From: Bacteroidales bacterium
GTDB lineage: Bacteria > Bacteroidota > Bacteroidia > Bacteroidales > UBA7960
NCBI GenBank assembly: GCA_003557965.1
Contig: PWND01000013.1
Span: 1 to 27,086 of the forward strand
Length of the DNA: 27,086 nucleotides
Direction of reading: 5' to 3'
The notes under the pieces are model-generated. The model made no database searches and was not told the origin of the DNA. It saw only the letters and a list, made by a program, of their open reading frames with translations. A program made the translations under genes and the position numbers. Shown one piece after another: positions 1 to 7,773 of the stretch; positions within the stretch are counted from its first letter, which is position 1; each line of letters starts with the position of its first letter.

Positions 1-1
1 A

Positions 2-61
2 GGTTAAGGCTAAGGTTAAGGTTAAGGTTAAGGTTAAGGTTAAGGTTAAGGTTAAGGCCAA
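2..61. repeat. Hexamer tandem array (GGTTAA)n
   Basis: Ten consecutive 6-bp units are readable: GGTTAA with single variants GGCTAA (8-13) and GGCCAA (56-61). The array begins at the window edge, so its true left boundary is unknown. The same unit recurs in inverted orientation at 21173-21208 between rnfC and rnfD. Confidence 0.95.
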
Positions 62-63
62 GG

Positions 64-246
64 CTTTTACTAATCACTAGTTACCAGTGCAATAGCTGAA
101 AGGTGAAAGGTGAAAGTAAGGATGAGATTGAGGTTGAGGTTGAGGTTGAGGTTGAGACTTTTACTAATCATTACTAATCACCAGTTACCAGTGCAATAGC
201 TCAAAGCTGAAAGCTGAAAGCTGAAAGCAAGGATGAGATTGAGGTT
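64..246. repeat. Duplicated composite module (two copies)
   Basis: Copy A (64-135) and copy B (158-246) share, in the same order, a CTTTTACTAATCA start, a GTTACCAGTGCAATAGCT core, a run of 7-bp G(G/C)TGAAA units, and an AAGGATGAGATTGAGGTT end. Copy B carries an extra 10-bp TTACTAATCA duplication (161-170 and 171-180). The heptamer is GGTGAAA twice in A (102-115) and GCTGAAA three times in B (206-226), preceded by GCTCAAA. The copies are separated by the GGTTGA array. Confidence 0.9.
128..156. repeat. Hexamer tandem array (TTGAGG)n
   Basis: Five units of TTGAGG (equivalent to GGTTGA), the last lacking its final G. It differs from the GGTTAA array at 2-61 by one base per unit. The two flavours are also adjacent in the array at 21173-21208, which suggests that both are products of one repeat family. 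Confidence 0.92.
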
Positions 247-375
247 AAGATTGAGGCTGGTTTATTTGCCTCCATTGCGAGTTCATGGCGTCCATTGCGG
301 TTTAAAATATTTTGTTTAATCGTTTAGTCGTTGAGTCGTGTTTTAACCAATTTCCCAATTAACTAATTACTAATT

Positions 376-415
376 AGCACATTAGCACATTAGCACATTA
401 GCACATTATCACATT
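376..415. repeat. 8-bp tandem array (AGCACATT)n
   Basis: Four perfect AGCACATT units (376-383, 384-391, 392-399, 400-407) are followed by one variant ATCACATT (408-415). The array is flanked on both sides by the word TTTCCCAAT. There are no spacers, so it is a microsatellite-type repeat and not a CRISPR. Confidence 0.95.
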
Positions 416-447
416 TCCCAATCAACCAAAATTGGAACACGGATTAG

Positions 448-475
448 ACGGATTTTCACAGATAAAGAAATCCGT
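448..475. repeat. ACGGATTT/AAATCCGT inverted repeat
   Basis: Perfect 8-bp arms at 448-455 and 468-475 are separated by 12 bases. The surrounding words (ACGGATT, CACAGAT, AATCCGT) recall the dispersed, degenerate 'CACGGATT...CACAGATT' intergenic repeats found in many environmental bacterial genomes. That resemblance is from memory and was not searched. Confidence 0.6.
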
Positions 476-550
476 TGAAATCAGCTCAACCGGTATCAAT
501 CTATGTTCTATTTTTTTGTTTTACAAATAAAAAATATTTTCAATCCACAA

Positions 551-580
551 TTGTCAGTATAAAAAAAAGAATTATCTTTG
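551..580 (+). promoter_or_regulatory. Bacteroidota-type promoter for rplU-rpmA
   Basis: A -33 TTG (551-553) is followed, after a 19-base gap, by TATCTTTG (573-580), an exact match to the Bacteroidota -7 consensus TAnnTTTG. The element lies about 48 bases before the rplU ATG. Confidence 0.75.
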
Positions 581-627
581 CACCCCAATTAAGTCTTATT
601 TATAAATTAATCATTTAATAATTAATC

Positions 628-942
628 ATGTACGCAATTGTTGACATAGCAGGAAAGCAGTTTAAGGTAGAAAAAGACCAGAAGATCTATGTAAACCGAT
701 TAGCTGATGAAGAAGGCAAAGACATTGAATTTGAAAATGTGCTTTTATTGGCTGATGGAAAAAAGATTGATGTAGGCGCTCCTGTTGTAAACGGTGCTAA
801 AGTAAAAGCTAAAATTTTAGCACACGTTAAAGCCGATAAGGTTATAGTTTTTAAGAAAAAAAGAAGAAAAGGCTATCAAAAACTCAATGGCCACAGACAA
901 CCAATGACGCAAATACAAATTGCTGATATTGTTGCAAAATAA
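628..942 (+). CDS. rplU: 50S ribosomal protein L21
   Basis: Structural protein of the large ribosomal subunit that binds 23S rRNA. The 104-residue length is normal for bL21. The start MYAIVDIAGKQFKV, the internal GAPVV segment and the basic KKKRRKGYQK...GHRQP segment near residues 76-93 are family hallmarks. The ATG at 628 is the natural start, and a good TAnnTTTG promoter lies upstream. rpmA follows 25 bases later, the standard L21-L27 pair, and the two are probably cotranscribed up to the terminator at 1267-1315. No anomaly is visible. Confidence 0.98.
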   Translation: MYAIVDIAGKQFKVEKDQKIYVNRLADEEGKDIEFENVLLLADGKKIDVGAPVVNGAKVKAKILAHVKADKVIVFKKKRRKGYQKLNGHRQPMTQIQIADIVAK

Positions 943-967
943 GTTAAACAAGTAAAATTTTTTATAT

Positions 968-1237
968 ATGGCACACAAAAAAGGTGTAGGTAGTTCACGA
1001 AACGGAAGAGAATCTCACAGTAAAAGATTGGGCGTTAAGCTTTTTGGAGGTCAGATGGCAACTGCCGGAAATATTATTGTTAGACAAAGAGGAACTGCTC
1101 ATAATCCCGGTAAAAATGTCGGTATGGGTAAAGACCACACTTTGTTTGCACTGGTTGATGGAACAGTTGTTTTCAAGAAAAAAGCCGGTAACAAATCTTA
1201 CGTTTACGTTGAACCTGTTGCTACCGAAGAAAAATAA
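968..1237 (+). CDS. rpmA: 50S ribosomal protein L27
   Basis: Large-subunit protein whose N-terminal tail reaches the peptidyl transferase centre. The 89-residue product begins MAHKKGVGSSRNGRES and continues KRLGVKLFGGQ, the diagnostic bL27 signature. The N terminus has no cleavable extension of the Firmicutes type: the AHKKG tail begins directly after Met. It lies 25 bases after rplU and is followed by a strong hairpin terminator about 30 bases downstream, so rplU-rpmA appears to be a two-gene unit. Confidence 0.98.
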   Translation: MAHKKGVGSSRNGRESHSKRLGVKLFGGQMATAGNIIVRQRGTAHNPGKNVGMGKDHTLFALVDGTVVFKKKAGNKSYVYVEPVATEEK

Positions 1238-1266
1238 AAAACAGGAAATTTCGTAAAAATAATTAT

Positions 1267-1315
1267 TAGCCGCCCGTGATCTTATATCGTGGAGCGGCTA
1301 TATTTTATTATTTAT
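1267..1315 (+). terminator. Rho-independent terminator after rpmA
   Basis: The outer stem TAGCCGC (1267-1273) pairs perfectly with GCGGCTA (1294-1300). The inner stem 1274-1280 pairs with 1286-1292, including two G-T pairs, around a 5-base loop, with A1293 bulged. A T-rich tail (TATTTTATTATTTAT) follows. It occupies the rpmA-serS gap and argues against a serS start upstream of 1331. Confidence 0.85.
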
Positions 1316-1330
1316 AAAAAAAATATCAAA

Positions 1331-2602
1331 ATGCTTGAGATTACAAAAATTCGCGAAAATAGCGAGAAAGCTATTGAAATGCTCAAAGTGAAAAATTTTG
1401 ATGCAGCAGAGTTAATAAAAAGCCTTTTAGAAGTTGATAAAAAGAGAAGGCAAACACAACAGTTGCTTGATGATACTTTGGCCGAAAGCAATGCAATTTC
1501 CAAACAAATTGGAGAACTATTTAAAACCGGACAAAAAGAAAAGGCAAATGAATTAAAAAACCAAAGCTCAGCATTAAAAGCAAAATCAAAAGAACTGAAC
1601 AATGTCCTGGATAATCTGATAAAAGAGCAAAACGATATTCTTGTACAGTTGCCGAACTTGCCAAATGAAAAAGTACCGACAGGGAATTCTGAAGAGGATA
1701 ATGAAATTGTTTACTCAAAAGGAGATGCCGTTGAATCTGAAGGCAAAGCTTTGCCACACTGGGAGTTGGCAGCAAAATATGATATTATTGATTTTGAGCT
1801 TGGAACAAAAATTACCGGAGCAGGCTTCCCTCTTTATAAAGGCAAAGGTGCAAAGCTGCAAAGAGCACTTATTTCATTCTTCCTGGAAGAAGCTATTAAT
1901 GCCGGATACACAGAGTATCAGCCTCCGCTTGTTGTAAATGAAGAATCTGCATTTGCTACAGGACAGTTGCCTGATAAGGATGGACAGATGTATCATGTGC
2001 AGACTGACAACTTATTCCTTATTCCTACTTCGGAAGTGCCGGTTACTAATATTTTTAGAAATATGATAATTGCAGATGAAGATTTGCCGCTTAAATGCAC
2101 AGCATATTCTCAGTGCTTCCGCAGAGAGGCCGGCTCCTACGGCAAGGATGTAAGAGGGCTCAACAGGCTCCACCAGTTTGATAAAGTGGAAATAGTACAA
2201 ATTACTCATCCTGAAAACAGCTATAAAGCACTTGACGAAATGTGTAACTACGTTAAAGGCTTGCTTGACAAACTTGAACTACCCTACAGAATGGCAAGGC
2301 TCTGTGGTGGCGATATTAGTTTTGCTTCTGCCATGACCTACGACATGGAAGTATGGTCGGCAGCACAAAAAAGATGGCTGGAGGTAAGCTCAATATCAAA
2401 CTTCGAATCTTTTCAGGCAAACAGAATGAAACTGAGGTATAAAAATGAAAAGGGTAAAACTCAACTCGCACACACTCTTAATGGCAGCGCTTTAGCCTTG
2501 CCAAGAATATTGGCTGCTTTACTTGAAAATAACCAAACCGAAAAAGGCATTAAAATACCTGAAGTGCTTGTAAAATATACCGGTTTTGAATACGTTGACT
2601 AA
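1331..2602 (+). CDS. serS: Seryl-tRNA synthetase
   Basis: Charges tRNA-Ser (and tRNA-Sec) with serine in the cytoplasm. The 423-residue product has the N-terminal antiparallel coiled-coil arm rich in K/E/Q (about residues 25-110) and a class II synthetase core. Visible motifs include motif 2 CFRREAGSYGKDVRGLNRLHQFDKVE and motif 3 LNGSALALPRILAALLE near the C terminus. I chose ATG 1331 (MLEITKIREN), which matches the usual SerRS start. An in-frame GTG at 1289 would begin inside the terminator hairpin. It probably has its own transcript. Confidence 0.97.
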   Translation: MLEITKIRENSEKAIEMLKVKNFDAAELIKSLLEVDKKRRQTQQLLDDTLAESNAISKQIGELFKTGQKEKANELKNQSSALKAKSKELNNVLDNLIKEQNDILVQLPNLPNEKVPTGNSEEDNEIVYSKGDAVESEGKALPHWELAAKYDIIDFELGTKITGAGFPLYKGKGAKLQRALISFFLEEAINAGYTEYQPPLVVNEESAFATGQLPDKDGQMYHVQTDNLFLIPTSEVPVTNIFRNMIIADEDLPLKCTAYSQCFRREAGSYGKDVRGLNRLHQFDKVEIVQITHPENSYKALDEMCNYVKGLLDKLELPYRMARLCGGDISFASAMTYDMEVWSAAQKRWLEVSSISNFESFQANRMKLRYKNEKGKTQLAHTLNGSALALPRILAALLENNQTEKGIKIPEVLVKYTGFEYVD

Positions 2603-2676
2603 GAGAAATATAAAGTTAAAAGTAAGCCTTTTATCATTAATAATTTAAATACTTAGTAAAACCGTAATCTTTGATA

Positions 2677-4506
2677 ATGCTAAACAATAAAATAATAGCT
2701 GCTTTTATCCTGGTTTTTTTGCCGGGCATCACCAATGTATATGCAGGAGAAACAGATGAGCTTTTAGCCTCGCAATACCTTAGGAATGGAGAATATGAGC
2801 AAGCAGTTGTTTTGTATGAGGAATTATTTGAAAAAAATCCATCTTCACCAATTTTTTATAATAACCTGCTGGAATGCTATATACAACTTGATGATTTGAG
2901 GCAGGCTCAGCGCACTGTAAGGTCCCAGATTAATAGATTTCCACAACAAATCCGCTTTGAAGTTGATTATGGCTGGATACAGGATTTGGCTGATAATCAA
3001 CGACGAGCCAGGAGACATTTCGAAAACCTGATTTCGGATGTAAGAAAGAGGCCTGAAAACATTATTGCACTTGCTGATGCTTTTGAACGGCGTGGATATC
3101 TTGACTATGCTTTAGATACTTACCAAAAAGGGCGACGGGCTTTTGGAAATGATTACCCGCTTAACAGGAGAATTGCGCAGATTTATGAACAAAAAGGGGA
3201 TTTGGATGCAATGATGGAAGAATTAGTGGATATGCTTACAATTAGTGAAGAACATCATGATAATGCAAAGGCTATTTTACAGGATAAAATCCTTGATGAT
3301 CCTGATTTTGAAAATAACAATGCATTAAGAAGAGTATTATTACACCGGGTTCAAAGAGACCGCACACAGGTTGTATATTCTGAAATGCTTCTCTGGCTTT
3401 CAATACAACAAAAAGACTTTAATATGGCGCTTAACCAGGCAAGGGCTCTTGACAGAAGGCTTAACAGCGAAGGAAAATTAATGCTTGAAGTTGGGCAGCT
3501 AAGCGCATCTAATGGTGTTTATGATGTAGCTATTGAAGCATTTCAAACTATTATTGAGCTTGGTAAAGATTCTTCACACTACTTACAGGCATTTGTTGGG
3601 TTGCTTGATGTAAAATATTTAAAAGTTATTTCTTCTTATGATTTTAAAAAAGAAGACCTGGTACCTGTTGAGGACCTTTACAGGCAAGCCCTGGATGAAA
3701 TGGGGCTTAATAACCGAACAATCAGGTTGCTAAGAAATTTAGCACAGATGAAAGCCTTCCATATGGGAAAAACAGATGAAGCAATTAAGCTTTTGGAAAC
3801 TGCCATTGAAGTCAGGGGATTACCCAGAAGGGTAGTAGCTGAATGCAGGGTTGAACTGGCAGATATCCTTGTATTAACAGGCGATGTATGGGATGCTAAC
3901 CTGCTATATGCACTGGTTGACAGGACTTTTAGAGATGACCCTATAGCACATGAGGCGAGGTTTAAAAATGCAAGATTATCATACTTTATTGGTGAGTTTG
4001 AATGGGCTAAATCTCAGCTTGATGTTCTTAAGGCTGCAACATCTAAATTAATTGCTAATGACGCCATGAAATTGTCATTACACATCAATGACAATATTGG
4101 TTTTGACAAAGATACAAGGCCTCTCAAAATGTATGCAAGAGCTGAAAAACTTATGTTTATGAATAATAATGATGCCGCAATGTTGCTACTCGACAGTATT
4201 GTGGATAAATTTCCTACTCATCAAATCCTGGACGATGTATTGTATGCCAAAGCCGGAATAAAACTATCTCGTGGCAAATATGAAGAGGCCGACAGCTTGC
4301 TTGCATTTATTGTAGAACATTTTCCAACAGGATTATTGGCTGATGAAGCACTCTATAAAAGAGCGGAAATCCAGGAGAAAGCCTTGAATAATCCAACCAA
4401 AGCAATGAATCTTTATCAGCAATTGTTAACAGATTATCAGGGTAGCATAAACAGTGTAATGGCAAGAAACCATTTTCGCAGGCTAAGGGATACATTAGTA
4501 AACTAA
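2677..4506 (+). CDS. Secreted tetratricopeptide-repeat protein
   Basis: No specific function is recognised. The N terminus MLNNKIIAAFILVFLPGITNVYA is a Sec-type signal peptide with a likely cut after VYA, so the protein should be periplasmic or envelope-associated. The roughly 585-residue mature part is almost wholly alpha-helical, with TPR-like helix pairs at the N end (NGEYEQAVVLYEELFEKNP) and a BamD/YbgF-like run at the C end (ADSLLAFIVEHFPTG, KAMNLYQQLLTDYQG). The TTG at 2671 is in frame, but ATG 2677 is preferred. rsmA starts 8 bases after its stop, so the two are probably cotranscribed. It could be a scaffold for an envelope complex. Confidence 0.75.
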   Translation: MLNNKIIAAFILVFLPGITNVYAGETDELLASQYLRNGEYEQAVVLYEELFEKNPSSPIFYNNLLECYIQLDDLRQAQRTVRSQINRFPQQIRFEVDYGWIQDLADNQRRARRHFENLISDVRKRPENIIALADAFERRGYLDYALDTYQKGRRAFGNDYPLNRRIAQIYEQKGDLDAMMEELVDMLTISEEHHDNAKAILQDKILDDPDFENNNALRRVLLHRVQRDRTQVVYSEMLLWLSIQQKDFNMALNQARALDRRLNSEGKLMLEVGQLSASNGVYDVAIEAFQTIIELGKDSSHYLQAFVGLLDVKYLKVISSYDFKKEDLVPVEDLYRQALDEMGLNNRTIRLLRNLAQMKAFHMGKTDEAIKLLETAIEVRGLPRRVVAECRVELADILVLTGDVWDANLLYALVDRTFRDDPIAHEARFKNARLSYFIGEFEWAKSQLDVLKAATSKLIANDAMKLSLHINDNIGFDKDTRPLKMYARAEKLMFMNNNDAAMLLLDSIVDKFPTHQILDDVLYAKAGIKLSRGKYEEADSLLAFIVEHFPTGLLADEALYKRAEIQEKALNNPTKAMNLYQQLLTDYQGSINSVMARNHFRRLRDTLVN

Positions 4507-4514
4507 TACAGGAT

Positions 4515-5297
4515 ATGAATGATTATGTAAGGCCCAAAAAGAGCTTTGGCCAGCATTTTTTAAAAGATAAAAACATTGCTGCTAAAATTGCTAACAGCCT
4601 GACTGATAATTCCGGTATAAACAAAGTTTTGGAAGTTGGCCCCGGAACCGGAATTCTCTCGGACTTCCTGGTAAATTCAAAAAATTGGGCTTGGTATAGC
4701 GTTGAAATTGACAAAGAATCTGTTAGTTTTCTTAAGAAAAAATACCCTGATTATGTAGGGCAAATTATCGAAAAAGACTTTTTACAGCTTAACTTGAATA
4801 AGTTGTTTAATGAAAATGAATTTGCTTTAATTGGCAATTTCCCTTATAATATTTCATCACAAATATTATTTAAAGTGCTTGAAAATAAAGAACTTATTCC
4901 CGAAGTTGTTGGCATGTTTCAAAAAGAAGTTGCAGCAAGAGTTTGTGCGTTGCCCGGAAACAAAACTTACGGCATTTTAAGTGTATTGGTCCAGGCATTT
5001 TATAATACTGAATTGTTATTTTATGTAAATGAAAGTGTCTTTTTCCCGCCACCTAAAGTAAAATCTGCAGTTATTAGGTTAGTGAGAAAAAAGGACAACA
5101 GCTTTAATTGTAATGAAAAACTGTTTTTTTTAGTTGTGAAAACTGCCTTTAACCAAAGGAGGAAAACTTTAAGAAATTCATTAAAAGTATTTAAGATTGA
5201 CTGGGAGAAGCTCCCGGATGGATATCACAATGAAAGGCCTGAAAATCTTGATTATAACAGCTTTTGTAAAATTGTTAACACAATTCAGGATAAATAA
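4515..5297 (+). CDS. rsmA: 16S rRNA (adenine1518-N6/adenine1519-N6)-dimethyltransferase
   Basis: Dimethylates two adjacent adenines in the 3'-terminal hairpin of 16S rRNA with S-adenosylmethionine, a late step of 30S assembly. The 260-residue product has the family start KKSFGQHFLKD (residues 8-18), the SAM-binding VGPGTG (41-46) and the catalytic motif IV NFPYNIS (109-115, NLPY in most homologues). The C-terminal helical domain contains FNQRRKTLRNSLK. It follows the TPR gene by 8 bases. Confidence 0.96.
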   Translation: MNDYVRPKKSFGQHFLKDKNIAAKIANSLTDNSGINKVLEVGPGTGILSDFLVNSKNWAWYSVEIDKESVSFLKKKYPDYVGQIIEKDFLQLNLNKLFNENEFALIGNFPYNISSQILFKVLENKELIPEVVGMFQKEVAARVCALPGNKTYGILSVLVQAFYNTELLFYVNESVFFPPPKVKSAVIRLVRKKDNSFNCNEKLFFLVVKTAFNQRRKTLRNSLKVFKIDWEKLPDGYHNERPENLDYNSFCKIVNTIQDK

Positions 5298-5402
5298 CAG
5301 ATTATTTTTGTTGTTTGTTAATTGAGATTATCTGATTATTCTTAATTTTACAGAATATTTATACGTAAAAAACCGCCAAATATAAAAATATATTGCCAGC
5401 TT

Positions 5403-6665
5403 ATGGGAACAAAAAAATTAAAAAATTTTGAATATGCTTACCACTCACAGGATTTTAAAGTTGACACTCAGCAAAGAGAAGCTTGTGGTGTTTTTAAAAC
5501 TCTTAATGGGTATGCCTTTATACTTTGCGGCGGTTATTCAAGTGATATTAAAGATACTACGGCGGCTGAACTCGCATTAGAAAGAGTTTCATATTATCTT
5601 GATAATGAATTTATTGAAAACCCTGCTGATGCTGTTTTTAATGCCTTAGTATATGCCAGCGGTTTTATTTTTGAATACGCAAGGAAAAACCCCGAGTATG
5701 AAGGTATGAAGTCAACCTGCACATGCTTATTAGTAAGAGATAATAAAGCATATTATGCAAACCTGGGAAATAACGGGATATATTTTTTTAATGGGAAAAA
5801 AATATACACCCTTGCTTGCAATACCATTGATAGTGAGCATTCGAAAGATTTGCTTTTAGGTGAAAGCCATACTATAGAACCATACATTTGCGACTACCCG
5901 TTTACTCCTGTTGATAATGATATCTTGTTATTATGTTCTGAAAATTTTCTGAGAAATATTACTGAAAAGTCTGTTAAAAATATTTTATCAGACCCTATGC
6001 CTCTTCTTACTAAGGTTAGCAGGCTTGTTGATCTTGCAAACACATCCGAAGAAGATGATAATGCTTCTATAATGCTTATTAGTTTTTACAATATTGAAAA
6101 TGAGCAAAGGCATTTTGAGCCGCAATATGAAAGAAGTTCCCAGAACGAAGAAGATAAGTTTTCTCTGCCAAGATTTGTTAAGCATCCTGCTGTAAATATT
6201 GCAATATTAAGTGCAATTGTGATATTCTTCTTTTACATGGTTTGGGATTTGTTTTTAAAAGACAGTTTCAGGCAGAGGGATGTTGAAATAAAGGGAATTG
6301 CAGAGCAGGTTAGTAAAGATTTTGCAGAAAAAAGGGCGATTGAAACACCTGTGTTTTATATTCCGCAGGATTCTGTTTATGTTGTAAGAAGCGGGGATTC
6401 ATGGAGTGTTATTTACAGAAATTTTAATGTTTGTTCTTGGTTTATCAGAAATCATGAACCAAATGCCGGAAAATTCAGAAATGATAATCCGGTTGCCGGT
6501 ACAAGAATTAATATACCCTTGTTATACAGCTCAGACTCAGTTTTGAATCCTGACTTTTATTACAGGTTTACTACCGATAAAGTTGGTGGAAGTTGCCAAA
6601 ATGCTAATGCAAGCTTTTTAAGGGAGTTTGAAGCATATAAAAAAGAAAAAAAAGAATCTAAATAG
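5403..6665 (+). CDS. Membrane protein: degenerate PP2C domain, TM helix, LysM domain
   Basis: The 420 residues fall into three parts. Residues about 10-230 follow the bacterial PP2C/PPM fold, but the metal-binding motifs are altered: the usual DGxGG is CGGYS (42-46), GDSR is GNNG (122-125) and SDG is SEN (179-181). Only the final acidic motif DDN (218-220) is kept. A hydrophobic helix at about 262-281 crosses the inner membrane. Residues about 325-373 (YVVRSGDSWSVIYRNFNV...NPVAGTRINIP) are a LysM peptidoglycan-binding domain, outside if the N terminus is cytoplasmic. A cytoplasmic pseudophosphatase coupled to a wall sensor is inferred. The next gene begins just after or overlapping its end. 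Confidence 0.8.
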   Translation: MGTKKLKNFEYAYHSQDFKVDTQQREACGVFKTLNGYAFILCGGYSSDIKDTTAAELALERVSYYLDNEFIENPADAVFNALVYASGFIFEYARKNPEYEGMKSTCTCLLVRDNKAYYANLGNNGIYFFNGKKIYTLACNTIDSEHSKDLLLGESHTIEPYICDYPFTPVDNDILLLCSENFLRNITEKSVKNILSDPMPLLTKVSRLVDLANTSEEDDNASIMLISFYNIENEQRHFEPQYERSSQNEEDKFSLPRFVKHPAVNIAILSAIVIFFFYMVWDLFLKDSFRQRDVEIKGIAEQVSKDFAEKRAIETPVFYIPQDSVYVVRSGDSWSVIYRNFNVCSWFIRNHEPNAGKFRNDNPVAGTRINIPLLYSSDSVLNPDFYYRFTTDKVGGSCQNANASFLREFEAYKKEKKESK

Positions 6666-6672
6666 TTTTATT

Positions 6673-7632
6673 GTGGCCGGAATTAAAGGTAAAGTTTTGT
6701 TTATTGACTCAATTCATCCAAAGCTAAGAGAACTTCTTGAGAAATATGGATTTGAATGTTGTTTTAGGCCAGGTATTACGAGGCAGTATTTAATAGATAA
6801 TATTGGCCTTTATGATGGCATTATTGTGAGGAGCAAAATGCCAATTGATAAGGAAGTCCTTAGTAATCCCGGAAAACTGAAGTTCGTAGGAAGAGTTGGG
6901 AGTGGTATGGAAAATGTTGATATAGAGTATGCGAAGAGTAAGGGTATTGCATGCCTTAATTCGCCGGAAGGAAACCGCGTTGCTGTTGGAGAACATGCAA
7001 CAGGAATGCTTTTGGCACTTATGAATAATATTTGCATTGCTAATTTGCAGGTTAAAAATAGTCAATGGTGTCGCGAAGAAAACCGGGGAAATGAAATACA
7101 AGGCAAAACTGTTGGTATTATTGGTTATGGAAATACCGGCTCTGCATTTGCACAAAGGCTGAAAGGCTTTGAAGCTAAAGTTATTGCCTACGATAAATAT
7201 AAGAAAAACTTTAGTAATGAGTTTGTGGAAGAAGTTGATATGGATGAAATCTTTAAAAATTCTGATATTTTAAGCCTGCATATTCCACTTACTGATGAAA
7301 CTAAATCTTTAATATGTAAAGGCTTTTTAGAAAAATTTAAAAAACCAATATGGCTTATAAACACCAGCAGAGGTGATATCGTTAAAACTAAAGACCTTGT
7401 TTTCGCGTTAAAAAATAATATTGTTATTGGTGCAGCATTAGATGTACTTGAATATGAAACTTCATCTTTTGCAGATTTGGATGTAAATAAAATTGATAAT
7501 GATTTTAATGAACTGATAAAAGAAAACCGTGTTGTACTTACGCCGCATGTTGCCGGTTGGACACATGAATCAAACATTAAGTTAGCGGAGGTATTAGCAG
7601 AAAAGATAAACAGGCTTTTTACTGTGAATTAA
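6673..7632 (+). CDS. D-2-hydroxyacid dehydrogenase, SerA-like without ACT domain
   Basis: NAD-dependent oxidoreductase of the D-isomer-specific 2-hydroxyacid dehydrogenase family; the closest class is 3-phosphoglycerate dehydrogenase, but the substrate is not certain. Visible are the Rossmann motif GIIGYGNTG, the catalytic Arg in NTSRGDIV, an acidic DVLEYE segment and the catalytic His in LTPHVAGWTHES. At about 320 residues it has no C-terminal ACT regulatory domain. No ATG lies near the N terminus: I use GTG 6673, 8 bases after the preceding stop. A TTG at 6628 inside the preceding gene would add a lysine-rich 15-residue extension. Likely cotranscribed with the PP2C-LysM gene. Confidence 0.85.
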   Translation: MAGIKGKVLFIDSIHPKLRELLEKYGFECCFRPGITRQYLIDNIGLYDGIIVRSKMPIDKEVLSNPGKLKFVGRVGSGMENVDIEYAKSKGIACLNSPEGNRVAVGEHATGMLLALMNNICIANLQVKNSQWCREENRGNEIQGKTVGIIGYGNTGSAFAQRLKGFEAKVIAYDKYKKNFSNEFVEEVDMDEIFKNSDILSLHIPLTDETKSLICKGFLEKFKKPIWLINTSRGDIVKTKDLVFALKNNIVIGAALDVLEYETSSFADLDVNKIDNDFNELIKENRVVLTPHVAGWTHESNIKLAEVLAEKINRLFTVN

Positions 7633-7741
7633 TTTTTAATGATTTGGGAAATAGTTATTTTTCAATATATCTGTATTTTTTTTAAAAATATGTAATAAAA
7701 ATTTATTATTACCGCTATTTCATGAATTCATAAAGACTTTG

Positions 7742-7749
7742 TACCTTTG
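7742..7749 (+). promoter_or_regulatory. -7 element before the polysaccharide export gene
   Basis: TACCTTTG matches TAnnTTTG exactly, 24 bases before the ATG at 7774. The -33 side is weak (TTC at 7719-7721 with a 20-base gap). An AT-rich inverted repeat, TAATAAA-AA-TTTATTA, lies at 7693-7708. Confidence 0.55.
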
Positions 7750-7773
7750 AAAGCCCAAAATAATAGAATATAA

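Larger units (their letters stand above)
1..627. other. Gene-free, repeat-rich intergenic region before rplU
   Basis: I find no credible coding region in these 627 bases. The left 256 bases are almost entirely short tandem repeats and a duplicated composite module, listed separately. Further right are a 9-bp direct repeat TCCATTGCG at 271-279 and 291-299, degenerate GTCGTTTA/GTCGTTGA words near 320-338, an 8-mer AGCACATT array at 376-415 flanked by two TTTCCCAAT words, and an ACGGATTT inverted repeat at 448-475. The last ~80 bases hold the rplU promoter. The region may extend to the left of the window. Confidence 0.8.

Noticed and set aside
2..61. Telomere-like end repeat
   Set aside because: The GGTTAA unit recalls eukaryotic telomere repeats, but the same array occurs internally between rnfC and rnfD, the units vary, and all surrounding genes are bacterial.
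376..415. CRISPR array
   Set aside because: The 8-bp units are directly adjacent with no unique spacers, and no cas gene is in the window.
1289..1330. N-terminal extension of SerRS from GTG 1289
   Set aside because: It would begin inside the terminator hairpin at 1267-1300, and the family N terminus matches the ATG at 1331.
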